A stretch of DNA of 64,000 nt from Gemmatimonadota bacterium (GCA_016720805.1 JADKJZ010000001.1:1-64000), one strand, 5' to 3'. Shown: positions 38,998 through 48,005, counted from the first letter of the stretch. The notes: generated by a model not told the origin, from the letters alone. Program-made: numbers and translations.

Positions 38998-39684
38998 ATG
39001 ACCTTGCCTGCGATCGTTACCTCGGCGCGCACCCTCGGCTACTACACCCGGCTCCAGGAAGTCACCGCCAACAATCTGGCCAACGTGTCGAGTGACGCCT
39101 ACAAGGGCGACCGCATCACCGCGCAATCGCTCGCCGGTGACAACTCGCCGACGGCGGTGCATACCCTCGACCTCCGTCAGGGAACGCTCCGGGAGACCGG
39201 GCGCGGGCTCGACGTCGGCCTCGAGGGTGATGGCTTCCTCGTCGTGCGAACCGCTCAGGGCGAGCGGCTCACCCGTGGCGGGTCGCTGGAAATCTCGCGT
39301 GACGGCTTTCTGGTGGATCGCCACGGCGACCTCCTCCTCGGCGAGGATGGTCCGCTGCACGTCGCCGGCAAGGAGCTCGTCCTCGAGGCCGATGGCACCG
39401 TGCTGGTGGATGGGGCTCGCGCCGGGCGCCTGCGCTTCGAGACGGTCGCCAATCCGACGGCACTGCTGAAGGAGGGCGAAGGCCGCTTCCGCGCGACCGC
39501 CGCGACCATCGGCGCGGCCGAGCTGCACGTGCGGCAGCGCGCGCTCGAGGAGGCGAATGTCTCACCCCTGCTCGGCACGGTCGACCTGATCATGATCCAG
39601 CGCGCCTATGCGGCCAACACCGAGGCGCTGCGCACGATGGATGGCGTCCTCGGCACGGTCACCGGCGACATCGGCCGCGTCTGA
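38998..39684 (+). CDS. flgF: flagellar basal-body rod protein FlgF
   Basis: FlgF is a proximal rod protein. The 228-residue protein has the rod N-terminus (ARTLGYYTRLQEVTANNLAN, VSSDAYKGDRI), the FlgEFG central domain (GLDVGLEGDGFLVVRTAQGE) and the C-terminal rod helix (LEEANVSPLLGTVDLIMIQR). TTGGAGG before the ATG at 38998 supports the start. It heads the operon that runs to csrA. Confidence 0.93.
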   Translation: MTLPAIVTSARTLGYYTRLQEVTANNLANVSSDAYKGDRITAQSLAGDNSPTAVHTLDLRQGTLRETGRGLDVGLEGDGFLVVRTAQGERLTRGGSLEISRDGFLVDRHGDLLLGEDGPLHVAGKELVLEADGTVLVDGARAGRLRFETVANPTALLKEGEGRFRATAATIGAAELHVRQRALEEANVSPLLGTVDLIMIQRAYAANTEALRTMDGVLGTVTGDIGRV

Positions 39685-39715
39685 TGCGGCGACTCACGGC
39701 ACACGGAGACTTCAC

Positions 39716-40498
39716 ATGAATCCCGGCATGCGCACCTCGGCGAGCGGCATGATCGCCCAGCAGAAGATGGTGGACGTGATCGCCAACAACCTCGCCAACG
39801 TGAACACGACCGGCTTCAAGCGGAGTCGCGCGGCCTTCGAGGACGTCCTCTACGAAACGGTGCAGGGGCCGCGTTCGCCGAATGGCGAATCGGTGATCGG
39901 CGCGATGCAGATCGGCCACGGCGTCAGGCTCGCGGCCGTCACGCGGATCGACGGGCAGGGTGGTCCCGAGATGACGGGCCGTCCGCTCGACCTCACGATC
40001 GAAGGCGAAGGCTTCTTCCAGGTCGAGACCGCCGACGGCGGCATCGCCTACACGCGCGACGGCTCCTTCACGCTCTCCGAGAGCGGGCAACTGCTGACGC
40101 AGGGCGGTTACGCGCTGGTCCCGGGGATCGTGATTCCGCCCGACGCGACGGTGGTGACGATCAGTGGCAACGGCATGGTGTCGGTGTCGGTCGGCCGCGA
40201 TGCCCAGACGGTCGAACTCGGGCGCATCGAGCTGGCCCGCTTCGCCAACACCACCGGCCTCCTGAGCGCCGGCGGCAACCTCTACACCGAGTCGTCCGCT
40301 TCCGGCGCCCCGATGACCGGAATGGCCGATGAGAATGGCTTCGGCCGGATCCTGCAGGGATCGCTCGAGTCAAGCAATGTCGAGGTGGTGCAGGAGATGA
40401 CCGACATGATCGCGGCCCAGCGCGCGTACGAAATCAACGCCCGCGCGATTCGCGCGGCCGAAGACATGATGCGCTCGATCGATGACCTCATTCGCTAG
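39716..40498 (+). CDS. flgG: flagellar distal rod protein FlgG
   Basis: FlgG is the distal rod. The 260-residue protein has MNPGMRTSASGMIAQQKMVD, VIANNLANVNTTGFKRSRAA, the segment PLDLTIEGEGFFQVETADGG and the C-terminal ESSNVEVVQEMTDMIAAQRA. Length is typical. Its last 17 bp overlap flgA. Confidence 0.96.
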   Translation: MNPGMRTSASGMIAQQKMVDVIANNLANVNTTGFKRSRAAFEDVLYETVQGPRSPNGESVIGAMQIGHGVRLAAVTRIDGQGGPEMTGRPLDLTIEGEGFFQVETADGGIAYTRDGSFTLSESGQLLTQGGYALVPGIVIPPDATVVTISGNGMVSVSVGRDAQTVELGRIELARFANTTGLLSAGGNLYTESSASGAPMTGMADENGFGRILQGSLESSNVEVVQEMTDMIAAQRAYEINARAIRAAEDMMRSIDDLIR

Positions 40499-41147
40499 TC
40501 TGGCGCTGCTCGCGCAGCTCGCCGCGACCTCGCCAGCACCTGCGGTTCCCGCGGTGCTGGCGACGCGTGTTCAGGCGGCGGTGGCGGAGCAGTGGCAGGT
40601 GCCGCCGACGGCGGTGCAGCTCGCCTGGGGCGCGCTTCCGGCGTGGCGTGCGAGCGACCTCGAGGCGCCGCTTCGCCTCGGCGCGATCGGTCGTGACGGC
40701 TGGCTGGTGGTCACGCTGGAACCGACGGGCGCCCCGCCGCACGCGGTGCGGGTGCGCGCGGGCGCTGCCGCTCCGTTGCCGGTGGCGGCGCGTGCGCTCG
40801 CGGCGGGCGTCACTCTCACCGCCGCGGACATTCGCTGGGAGTCGCCGGTGCAGTGGGGCGAGCCGGAGGCGGCCTCGTCGCTGGTTGATGTCGGCTGGGA
40901 AGTGCGCCGGCCGTTGCGCGCGGGCGACGCGCTCCGCGGCGTGGCCGTGGCCGCCCCCGCCGGGGTCGCCAGCGGCGCACCGTTGCGCATTGTGTGGGCG
41001 CGGAATGGCGTCGAGATCGAGATGGACGCGGTGGCATTGACGGCCGCGCGTGTTGGCGAAAAGGTGCAGGCTCGCACGACCACCGGACGCGTGATGGCGC
41101 GGATGACCGCGCCCGGGATCGCCCGGATTGAGGGAGGAGAACGATGA
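40482..41147 (+). CDS. flgA: flagellar P-ring assembly chaperone FlgA
   Basis: FlgA is a periplasmic chaperone for FlgI. The 221-residue protein has an N-terminal signal (SFASLALLAQLAATSPAPAV) and a C-terminal SAF domain (LPVAARALAAGVTLTAADIR, then VRRPLRAGDALRGVAVAAPA, and ending with GRVMARMTAPGIARI). It overlaps flgG and flgH and is co-expressed with the ring genes it serves. Confidence 0.9.
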   Translation: MTSFASLALLAQLAATSPAPAVPAVLATRVQAAVAEQWQVPPTAVQLAWGALPAWRASDLEAPLRLGAIGRDGWLVVTLEPTGAPPHAVRVRAGAAAPLPVAARALAAGVTLTAADIRWESPVQWGEPEAASSLVDVGWEVRRPLRAGDALRGVAVAAPAGVASGAPLRIVWARNGVEIEMDAVALTAARVGEKVQARTTTGRVMARMTAPGIARIEGGER

Positions 41148-41755
41148 ACACTCATCGCGCGCTGGCGGTTGCGATGCTCATGACCGCCGGCCCACTGGCG
41201 GCCCAGGCGCCCGTCACTCCTGCGAACACCGACAGCCTGAGGCCGTCGGCGCCGCCGCCTGGCGGGCGTCGGCTTGGTTGGACCTCCGACCGGCGCCCAC
41301 TCCGCGTTGGCGATCTGCTGACGGTCATTGTCGATGAGCAGACCTCCGCCAGCGAGCGGGTGATCACCCGGGCCAAGACCGATCGCAGCCAGAAGGGCAC
41401 CATCGACGCCAACGCCGCGCCGGTCGATCTCCAATCGGTCGGCATCGGCTACAAGTCGGAGTCGGACCAGACCGGGCAGCGTGACCGCACCGGTGACCTG
41501 GCCGCGATGCTCACGGTGCGGGTCACCAGCATCGAGCCGAGCGGGGTGCTCCGGGTGGACGGCGGCAAGTTGGTGACCGTCGACGGGCGCAAGCAGGAGG
41601 TGCGGCTCGGTGGCCTGGTGCGGCCCGAGGATGTCACCGCTGGCAATGCCGTGCTGTCGTCCCGCATCGCCGACGCGTCGATCAGTTACAAGGGGAAGAA
41701 CATCGACCCGAAGACCGGACTCTTCGGCAAGATCCTCGGGTTGCTCTGGCCGTGA
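41144..41755 (+). CDS. flgH: flagellar L-ring protein FlgH
   Basis: FlgH forms the outer-membrane L ring. The 203-residue protein has a Sec signal (MNTHRALAVAMLMTAGPLAA) but no obvious lipobox cysteine, unlike the lipoprotein FlgH of enterobacteria. The core is typical: PLRVGDLLTVIVDEQTSASE, GDLAAMLTVRVTSIEPSGVL, VRPEDVTAGNAVLSSRIADA. Its presence shows that the cell has an outer membrane. It overlaps flgI by GTGA. Confidence 0.93.
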   Translation: MNTHRALAVAMLMTAGPLAAQAPVTPANTDSLRPSAPPPGGRRLGWTSDRRPLRVGDLLTVIVDEQTSASERVITRAKTDRSQKGTIDANAAPVDLQSVGIGYKSESDQTGQRDRTGDLAAMLTVRVTSIEPSGVLRVDGGKLVTVDGRKQEVRLGGLVRPEDVTAGNAVLSSRIADASISYKGKNIDPKTGLFGKILGLLWP

Positions 41756-42777
41756 GATGTGCCCTCGCAGCCGCGTGGTTGCTGCTCCCGCTGGCGCTCG
41801 GCGCGCAGGTCCGCGTCGGCGATCTCACCACCCGCACCGGCGAAGTGCCGGTGCGCCTTGTGGGGTATGGGCTGGTCGTCGGTCTCGACGGCAGCGGCGA
41901 TCGCTCCTTCGGGACCTCGTCCGGCTCGGTGCAGACGGTCCGCTCCGTGGTGAACCTCCTCCGCCGCTTCAATATCGAAGTGCCGCCCGAGCGGCTCCGA
42001 CTGCGCAACGTGGCCGCGGTGCTGGTCACGGCTGAGGTCTCGCCGTTCCTCCGTCCGGGCGGCCGCTTCGAGGTGCAGGTCGCCTCGATCGGTGACGCGA
42101 CCTCGCTCCGCGGGGGCGTCCTCTGGATGACGCCGCTCGTGTCGGACCCCGATCAGGCCCCGGTGGCCACGGCCCAGGGCGCGATGCCGGTGCAGGCCGA
42201 CGACCGGGGCCGGTGGGGGAATCGTGGAGCCTCGAGTGGCCGCATTGTCGACGGCGGCCTGCTCGAGTTGGCCCTCCCGGCCGTCGCCGTGGTCACGGAA
42301 CCGCGCCTCCTGCTCCGGACCCCCGACTACCCGCTCGCGGCCAAGGTCGCGGCGGCGGTGAACGCCGTCTTCGGCGACAGCACCGCCCGGGTCGAAGATC
42401 CGGGCTCGATCCGGCTCAGGGCTCCGGCCGGAGCGACCGATAACCTTCCGGCATTCCTCGCCTCGGTCGACACCGTCCCGGTGACGGTGCCGATGGTGGC
42501 TCGGATCATCATCGACGCCCGGAGCGGGGTCGTGGTGGCGGGGGGCGATGTCCGCGTCGGTCCGGCGGTCGTCTCGCTCAAGGGGATCACGGTGCGGGTC
42601 GGCGATGCGCCCCCAGCCACCCCGACACAGGGTGTGGTGGCGGTGGGCCCCCAGGCGACGGTGCGGGACATCGCGGTGGGGTTGCAGTCGATCGGCGCCG
42701 CACCGGCCGACGTGGCCGCGGTCTTCGATGGCCTCCGCGCCGCCGGCGCGATCACGGCGATGGTGGTGGTCCGATGA
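41752..42777 (+). CDS. flgI: flagellar P-ring protein FlgI
   Basis: FlgI forms the periplasmic P ring. The 341-residue protein (GTG at 41752) has a signal peptide (ALAAAWLLLPLALGAQVRVG) and the family pattern: GYGLVVGLDGSGDRSF, NVAAVLVTAEVSPFLRPGGR, VQVASIGDATSLRGGVLWMT and RIIIDARSGVVVAGGDVRVG. It overlaps flgJ by ATGA. Confidence 0.95.
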   Translation: MRCALAAAWLLLPLALGAQVRVGDLTTRTGEVPVRLVGYGLVVGLDGSGDRSFGTSSGSVQTVRSVVNLLRRFNIEVPPERLRLRNVAAVLVTAEVSPFLRPGGRFEVQVASIGDATSLRGGVLWMTPLVSDPDQAPVATAQGAMPVQADDRGRWGNRGASSGRIVDGGLLELALPAVAVVTEPRLLLRTPDYPLAAKVAAAVNAVFGDSTARVEDPGSIRLRAPAGATDNLPAFLASVDTVPVTVPMVARIIIDARSGVVVAGGDVRVGPAVVSLKGITVRVGDAPPATPTQGVVAVGPQATVRDIAVGLQSIGAAPADVAAVFDGLRAAGAITAMVVVR

Positions 42778-43115
42778 GCAGCGTTGGCGCGGTACCGGGA
42801 CAGGGTCCGACGCCGCCGAGCGCGCGCGACCGGTTGCAGCAGCAGGCGCAGGCGCTGGAGTCGGTGTTCTATGCGCAGCTCTTCCAGGCGATGCGCCAGA
42901 CGGTGCCCAGCGAAGGCGGGTTGCTCGAGCAGTCGACCGGCGAACAGATGTTCACCGGCATGCTGGACGAACAGGTGGCGCGGTTCGCCGCCGAGCGCAG
43001 TGACAGCGGACTCGCCGCTGCGATGACGAGGCAGTTGGGTCGCAACCTCCCACCGGAGGACGCGGCGGTGACCGCGGCTCCGGCCGCAGGGAGCGGGAAT
43101 GTCCGACGTGGGTGA
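42774..43115 (+). CDS. flgJ: rod-binding protein FlgJ, N-terminal domain only
   Basis: The 113-residue protein has the rod-binding core ALESVFYAQLFQAMRQTVPS with LEQSTGEQMFTGMLDEQVAR. It has no muramidase domain, as in many non-enteric bacteria, so a separate lytic enzyme must open the cell wall for the rod. It overlaps flgN by 17 bp. Confidence 0.88.
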   Translation: MSSVGAVPGQGPTPPSARDRLQQQAQALESVFYAQLFQAMRQTVPSEGGLLEQSTGEQMFTGMLDEQVARFAAERSDSGLAAAMTRQLGRNLPPEDAAVTAAPAAGSGNVRRG

Positions 43116-43605
43116 AGCGGCGCCGCTGCGCGCTGCGCAGATCATCGCGGCGATCCAGGCCGAGGAGCGGCTCCTCTCGGAGCTGCGTGGCGCGCTGGAG
43201 CGCCAGCGTGCCGGCATCGCCGAGGACGACACCGCCGCTATCGATGCGGCGACCCATGCCGTGTCGCGTTCCGTGTTGACGCTCGACGAGGCGCGTCGCC
43301 GTCGGGAGCAGCTGGTCCAACTGGTCAGCGGGGGCGAGTCGGTCGGCCTCGACGGGATCGATCGCTTCATCGGCGAGGTCCCCGGCCTCCGCGAGGCGCG
43401 CCGGGCCGTCCGCCGTGCCGCCGAGGCGGCCGTGAGCGAGCTGGCGATGAACCAGGCCATCCTCCGGAGTGCCATGCGGACAGGCGATGCGTACCTGCAG
43501 TCGCTATTTTCGTCGGTGAGCGGGCCCGCCTCGCACTACCTGCCCCAGGAGGGGCTGGTCGACTCGCCCACCCCCAGCGGCGTCGTGCTCGACGCGCAGG
43601 CCTGA
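43099..43605 (+). CDS. flgN: flagellar export chaperone FlgN
   Basis: FlgN escorts FlgK and FlgL to the export gate. The 168-residue helical protein has the family look (AAIQAEERLLSELRGALERQ, then a long helical hairpin and SELAMNQAILRSAMRTGDAY) and ends in a flexible tail. Position directly before flgK is diagnostic. Confidence 0.85.
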   Translation: MSDVGEAAPLRAAQIIAAIQAEERLLSELRGALERQRAGIAEDDTAAIDAATHAVSRSVLTLDEARRRREQLVQLVSGGESVGLDGIDRFIGEVPGLREARRAVRRAAEAAVSELAMNQAILRSAMRTGDAYLQSLFSSVSGPASHYLPQEGLVDSPTPSGVVLDAQA

Positions 43606-43608
43606 GCC

Positions 43609-44976
43609 ATGTCGCTTGCCTCGATTCTGTCGATTGCCCGGTCCGCGTTGATCACGCAGCAACGCGCGATTGACGTCACCGGCCACAACATCGCCAACGC
43701 CACGACGCCGGGGTACACGCGCCAGCGCTTGGAGCTCGTCGCCGAGACGCCGTTCCGCACCCCGAAGGGGACGGTCGGGCGCGGCGTCTCCGACGCCGGC
43801 GTCTTTGCCAATCGCAACGTCTTTCTCGACGCGACCGTGCGCCGGGAGCAGGGCAATCTTGGCCGGTCGGACACCCTCCGCGACATGCTCGGTCAGGTCG
43901 AAGCGGTCTTCGGCGAGCCGTCGGACACCGGGCTCGGTGCGACCCTCGATGCCTTCTTCAGCGCCTTCAGTGACCTCGCCAACGATCCCTCCTCGCTCGC
44001 CGCGCGCAGCGTGGTCCGGCAGGCCGGCAGTTCACTGATTCAGCAGGTCGGACTGATCTCGGGTCGGCTCACCGATCTCGCGACCGACACGACGACGCGG
44101 ACGGAAGATGCCGTCAGCCAGGTCAATGCGCTCGCCACGGCGATCGGCGAACTGAATCGTGACATCGTGGTGCAGGGCGGGCCGAACAAGACCGCGCCCG
44201 ATCTCGAGGACCGCCGGGGCCAGCTGATCGACCAGTTGTCGAACCTGATCCAGGTGCGGGTGATCGATCATGCCGACGGTTCGGTGGGCGTCATCACCGG
44301 CGACACCTTGCTGGTCGACGGGAAGTTCGCGCAGCAGCTCGAAGTCCGTCCGCTGGTTGGTGGCGGCGTCGGCGTCGGCGTCATCGGCAGCGCGCGGTTG
44401 ATCGATCCGGTCGGCGGGACGTTGGCGGCGCTCACCACGTTGGGGCAGCAGGCGGTGCCGAGCATTCGTGCCGAACTCGACCGCCTGGTGGCCGGCGTGG
44501 TGGGGGCGGTCAACACGGTCCATGCCGGCGGCACGACGCTGGGTGGGCTCACCGGCATCAACTTCTTCGATCCGGCCGGGGTCACCGCGGGCACGATGCG
44601 GTTGTCGACCGATGTCGCCGCCTCGGTGTCCAATGTCGTCGCCGGGACGACTTCCGCAGCGGGCGACAATCGCGTCGCGCTCGCATTGGCCGGCTTGCGC
44701 AACGCCGGCATTCCCTCGCTCAACAGCAGCACGCCGGGCGAGTTCTATACCGCGCTGGTGACCACGGTCGGCACGCTGGTGAGGGATGCCGAGCGCGACG
44801 CCGAGGTCGCCAGCACGCTGGCCGACTCCGCGTCGTCACGCCGCTCGTCGGAAACCGGCGTGTCCACCGACGAAGAGATGGTGAAGTTGATCGTGCAGCA
44901 GCAGGCCTACGCCGCAGCGACCCGTCTGGTCACCACGGCGAATGCGATGATGGACGACCTGCTGCGGATGGTCTGA
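43609..44976 (+). CDS. flgK: flagellar hook-associated protein FlgK (HAP1)
   Basis: FlgK is the first hook-filament junction protein. The 455-residue protein has ARSALITQQRAIDVTGHNIA with NATTPGYTRQRLEL, a conserved D1 (DTGLGATLDAFFSAFSDLAN), and the C-terminal helix (VSTDEEMVKLIVQQQAYAAA, TRLVTTANAMMDDLLRMV). It ends 3 bp before csrA. Confidence 0.96.
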   Translation: MSLASILSIARSALITQQRAIDVTGHNIANATTPGYTRQRLELVAETPFRTPKGTVGRGVSDAGVFANRNVFLDATVRREQGNLGRSDTLRDMLGQVEAVFGEPSDTGLGATLDAFFSAFSDLANDPSSLAARSVVRQAGSSLIQQVGLISGRLTDLATDTTTRTEDAVSQVNALATAIGELNRDIVVQGGPNKTAPDLEDRRGQLIDQLSNLIQVRVIDHADGSVGVITGDTLLVDGKFAQQLEVRPLVGGGVGVGVIGSARLIDPVGGTLAALTTLGQQAVPSIRAELDRLVAGVVGAVNTVHAGGTTLGGLTGINFFDPAGVTAGTMRLSTDVAASVSNVVAGTTSAAGDNRVALALAGLRNAGIPSLNSSTPGEFYTALVTTVGTLVRDAERDAEVASTLADSASSRRSSETGVSTDEEMVKLIVQQQAYAAATRLVTTANAMMDDLLRMV

Positions 44977-44979
44977 GCG

Positions 44980-45249
44980 ATGCTGGTCCTCAACCGGCGG
45001 CCGGGTGAGGCGATCATCCTCGACGGGGGGATCCGGGTCGTGGTGCTCTCCTGCGACAAGCGGGGGGCCCGTCTTGGCATCGAGGCACCGGCCACGACCG
45101 GCATTCTGCGCGAGGAGTTGGTCAAGCAGGTGGCGTCGGAAAATCTGCGCGCGGCCAGCGCCGGCGATCACACGGCGGCCTGGGCCGCCCAACTGCCGCT
45201 ACGCGCGCCGGGTGTTGAGGGTGGCAGCGGCACGCCGCCAGAGCGGTAA
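44980..45249 (+). CDS. csrA: translational regulator CsrA
   Basis: CsrA binds GGA motifs in mRNA leaders; in flagellated bacteria it represses flagellin and is countered by FliW. The 89-residue protein has the full core MLVLNRRPGEAIILDGGIRV, VVLSCDKRGARLGIEAP and GILREELVKQVASEN, plus a tail of about 35 residues beyond the usual 60-70. Its target is probably the hairpin at 15482-15499. The last 51 bp overlap the convergent kinase gene. Confidence 0.95.
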   Translation: MLVLNRRPGEAIILDGGIRVVVLSCDKRGARLGIEAPATTGILREELVKQVASENLRAASAGDHTAAWAAQLPLRAPGVEGGSGTPPER

Positions 45250-45903
45250 ACGGAAGGCGAGCACCGCGCCCGCGGTCGCCTCAGTCTCCAGTTGCAGGTC
45301 CCCCCCATGACGACGGATGAGATCACGCGCGACCGGCAGTCCGATGCCGTGCGCATTGGCCGCATTCGCGCCACTCACGAAGAGCTCGAAGACGCGATCG
45401 CCCTCACGCAGCACTTCGGGAATACCGGGACCCGTGTCCGCGACGCGCACCACCACGGCATCGCCCTCCACAGCGCCCGACACGGAAATATCCCCGCCCC
45501 CCTGTGTCCGCACCGCCTCGATCGCATTCTCCAGTACGGCGTACAGCGCCTCGGCCACGTCGCCGGCAATGCCGATCGCGGGAGGCAAGGTGCGCGGCAC
45601 CTCGGTGCGCAGCGTGATCGGCGTCGGGCCGATCGCACGGCGCGCCAGCCGGACGGCCACGTCGGTGACGTCCGCGACCGACAACGGCGTGATCCGTTGC
45701 CGTTCGGTGAGCGCGAACGCCTCGAGCAGCGAGATCTCGGCGAGCAGTGAATCCCGCAAGCGCGCGCAGGCCAGGTCGTGCGCCCTCATCCCATCGGGAC
45801 CCCGCGAGGCCGTCAGCTCGACCACGTCCACGACCTGCGCGAGGTCGCGCAGCGCGTGCGCAACGCTTCGCGCGATCGCCTCGCCCAGCCGCTCGCGATG
45901 CAC
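45199..45903 (-). CDS. soluble sensor histidine kinase, possible FlgS-type partner
   Basis: The 234-residue protein (GTG at 45903) has no membrane helix or recognisable sensor domain. A short DHp region with SVAHALRDLAQVVDVV offers a phospho-acceptor His at residue 16. The ATPase domain is clear: N box LENAIEAV, G1 ADTGPGIPE, and a G2-like NAHGIGLPVARDLIRRHGGD. Context in the mot operon and the absence of another NtrB-like gene suggest it phosphorylates the NtrC-type regulator at 17069-18457, like FlgS/FlgR of epsilonproteobacteria; this is inferred. Its gene converges on and overlaps csrA by 51 bp. Confidence 0.8.
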   Translation of the reverse strand: MHRERLGEAIARSVAHALRDLAQVVDVVELTASRGPDGMRAHDLACARLRDSLLAEISLLEAFALTERQRITPLSVADVTDVAVRLARRAIGPTPITLRTEVPRTLPPAIGIAGDVAEALYAVLENAIEAVRTQGGGDISVSGAVEGDAVVVRVADTGPGIPEVLREGDRVFELFVSGANAANAHGIGLPVARDLIRRHGGDLQLETEATAGAVLAFRLPLWRRAAATLNTRRA

Positions 45904-45996
45904 GCTGCGGAGGAGCTCAAGGTCGGTCGCGGATGTGCTGCTGGAGAACGGAGCCAGAGAGCGGTCCTCGGGAAGTGGGGCATCCCCACCCCGATG

Positions 45997-47172
45997 TCAG
46001 CCGGTGGTGGGTCGGATCGGAACGCCGTGCACGATCGGGTCGGAGAGGTGCCGCCTGCGGATCAGGTCGAGGGTGGCCTGGTTCAGGACCGACCCGGCCG
46101 ACAACAGCTTGACCCCCGAGGCGGTGTGCAGGTCCGCGGCGAGGATCATCCCCTCGCGGAGCCGGGCCGGTGGAACCAGCTCCTGACGACGGAGCCAGCC
46201 GGGATCCATCTCCGTGGAGACGAGCACCTCCATCGCGGCAAGCACAGCCGGGTCGTACCAGGTGCCCGCATGCTGGCCCAGCGACGCCAGGGCCGCCCGG
46301 AGCCTCCCGGAGCCGATCCCGGGGGTGCGGTCAGCCGCCGCGAGCAGGTCGTGGCTGGCCCGGAGGATTCGGGACCGCATCGGGATCTGCCCCTGCTGCA
46401 GGTCGGTGGGTGCCCCGGAGCCGTCCCAGTTCGCCCCCATCCCTTCGAGCAGCATGGCGGCATCCGCCAATGCTGGAATCTCGCCCAGCATCGCCGAACC
46501 CGCGAGGGTCACCTCCGACGACAGCCCGTACCCCGAGCCGGGTGACGGGTCGGCCGTCGTGCCGATCCGCCCGATCTCGTGGAGCCGGGCGGCGTATTCC
46601 ATTGGGAGGAGGAGGTCCGAAGGGACATCGATCGCGTTGGCGACCGTGACCGCCGCCTGCGCGACCGCCTCGCCGCGCGACCGCGCCCCCGGGATGGCGG
46701 CATCCAGAGTGGTCGCCAGCAACCCCACCAGGCGCCGGATGCTGTCGTCGGGGCCGGAGATCCGGCTGCTGTGGCTTCGCGCGGCGGCCCGCCGCTCCAT
46801 CAGCACCATGAGGGCGCCGGCCACGTCCACCGGATCGGCAGGCCAGGTCAGGATGGCGTCCACGCCTTCCCGCCAGGCGGCGATGCGGATCGTGGCGGCG
46901 TCCTGCTCGGCGAGCAGCACCGTCGCAGGGTCCTGACGCTGATCCTCGGAGTGCAGCGTCCGCAGCAAGACGATCCCCTCGAGGTCGGGCGGCTGATGCA
47001 CCCCGACCACCGCGTCGACCGGCATGGTGGCGAGTGTGTCGAGGGCCGCATCGAGGGTCCGGACCCGCACCACCTTCACGCCGCCAAGTCGATTCAGGTC
47101 CGCCGCGAGCACATCCGTCCCCGCCGGGCGCGCCTCCACGAGCAGGACGGTCCGCGCCGGGGCGCGGCTCAA
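45997..47172 (-). CDS. degenerate receiver plus degenerate HD-GYP protein
   Basis: The 391-residue protein appears to start at TTG 47172, whose TTGA overlaps the motB stop. Residues 7-125 look like a receiver domain, but where the phospho-accepting Asp should stand (DAVVGVHQPPDLEG) there is Val. Residues 150-330 resemble an HD-GYP c-di-GMP phosphodiesterase with key changes: HD is HE in ARLHEIGRIG, the HHE motif is missing, and GYP is GAP in WDGSGAP. The C-terminus has a small extra domain (PARLREGMILAADLHTASGV, KLLSAGSVLNQATLDLI). Neither phosphorylation nor catalysis is expected. It may be a c-di-GMP sensor or scaffold near the motor. It is co-transcribed with motA and motB. Confidence 0.75.
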   Translation of the reverse strand: MSRAPARTVLLVEARPAGTDVLAADLNRLGGVKVVRVRTLDAALDTLATMPVDAVVGVHQPPDLEGIVLLRTLHSEDQRQDPATVLLAEQDAATIRIAAWREGVDAILTWPADPVDVAGALMVLMERRAAARSHSSRISGPDDSIRRLVGLLATTLDAAIPGARSRGEAVAQAAVTVANAIDVPSDLLLPMEYAARLHEIGRIGTTADPSPGSGYGLSSEVTLAGSAMLGEIPALADAAMLLEGMGANWDGSGAPTDLQQGQIPMRSRILRASHDLLAAADRTPGIGSGRLRAALASLGQHAGTWYDPAVLAAMEVLVSTEMDPGWLRRQELVPPARLREGMILAADLHTASGVKLLSAGSVLNQATLDLIRRRHLSDPIVHGVPIRPTTG

Positions 47173-48005
47173 CGCGGTGCCCGAGGTGGCGACGGCGGAA
47201 AGCGGGTCGGATCCTGCTTCGGCGGAAGCGAATCGGCAGCGGGCACGGCCAGTTTGACCTCGATGGTGACGCGGCGGTTCTGGGGGGCGAGCGGGTCGGC
47301 GGCGACGCGGAGGGACCGATCGGCCAGCCCGCGCACGGCCAGAATCTGGCCGTCGCTCAGTCCGCCCCCGACCAGCAGTCGACGCACCGCATTGGCACGA
47401 TCGGCGCTGAGCTCCCAATTACTATAGCCGCTTCCGTCGCCGTACGGGCGGGAGTCGGTGTGGCCCTCGATCACGATCGGGAACTTCGCCCGGGCCAGCA
47501 TGCCGCCGAGGGCCTTGAAGATCGGTTCGGCCAGGCCGCGCGGCGTCGGCGAGCCGGTGGCGAAGAAGACGCCGGTCGAGTCTTCCAACAGCGAAATCCG
47601 CAGCCCATCCGCCGTCATCTCGATCACCAGGTTCTTCTTCATCGCACCGGTCATCATCGAGTCGCCGATGCTCTCCTGCAGCGCCTTGCTCAACGCCAGC
47701 AGGTCGGCCTTCCGCCCGATGCTCGATTGCACCTGGATCGGATTGGTCGACGGGATGAGCGGCTGACCGGCGCCGGGGATCATCGAGGTGCCGAACTGGT
47801 CGCCGCGGCCGAGCGGGTCCTGGAAGTAGCCCGCGATTGCGCTGCGGACTTCCGAGCTCTGCGTGATCAGCCACAACACCAGGAACAGCGCCATCATCGC
47901 CGTCATGAAGTCGGCGAAGGCGACCTTCCAGGCACCACCATGGTGCCCGCCATGTTTGTTGACCTTGCGGACGATGCGGATGACCGTTTCGCGGTCACTC
48001 TTCAC
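47169..48005 (-). CDS. motB: flagellar motor stator protein MotB
   Basis: MotB anchors the stator to peptidoglycan and carries the proton-binding Asp. The 278-residue protein (GTG at 48005, GTGA overlap with motA) has the single helix with its Asp in VAFADFMTAMMALFLVLWLI, a plug/linker region and an OmpA-like peptidoglycan-binding domain (VIEGHTDSRPYGDG, NWELSADRANAVRRLL). A proline/lysine tail follows. Confidence 0.95.
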   Translation of the reverse strand: MKSDRETVIRIVRKVNKHGGHHGGAWKVAFADFMTAMMALFLVLWLITQSSEVRSAIAGYFQDPLGRGDQFGTSMIPGAGQPLIPSTNPIQVQSSIGRKADLLALSKALQESIGDSMMTGAMKKNLVIEMTADGLRISLLEDSTGVFFATGSPTPRGLAEPIFKALGGMLARAKFPIVIEGHTDSRPYGDGSGYSNWELSADRANAVRRLLVGGGLSDGQILAVRGLADRSLRVAADPLAPQNRRVTIEVKLAVPAADSLPPKQDPTRFPPSPPRAPR

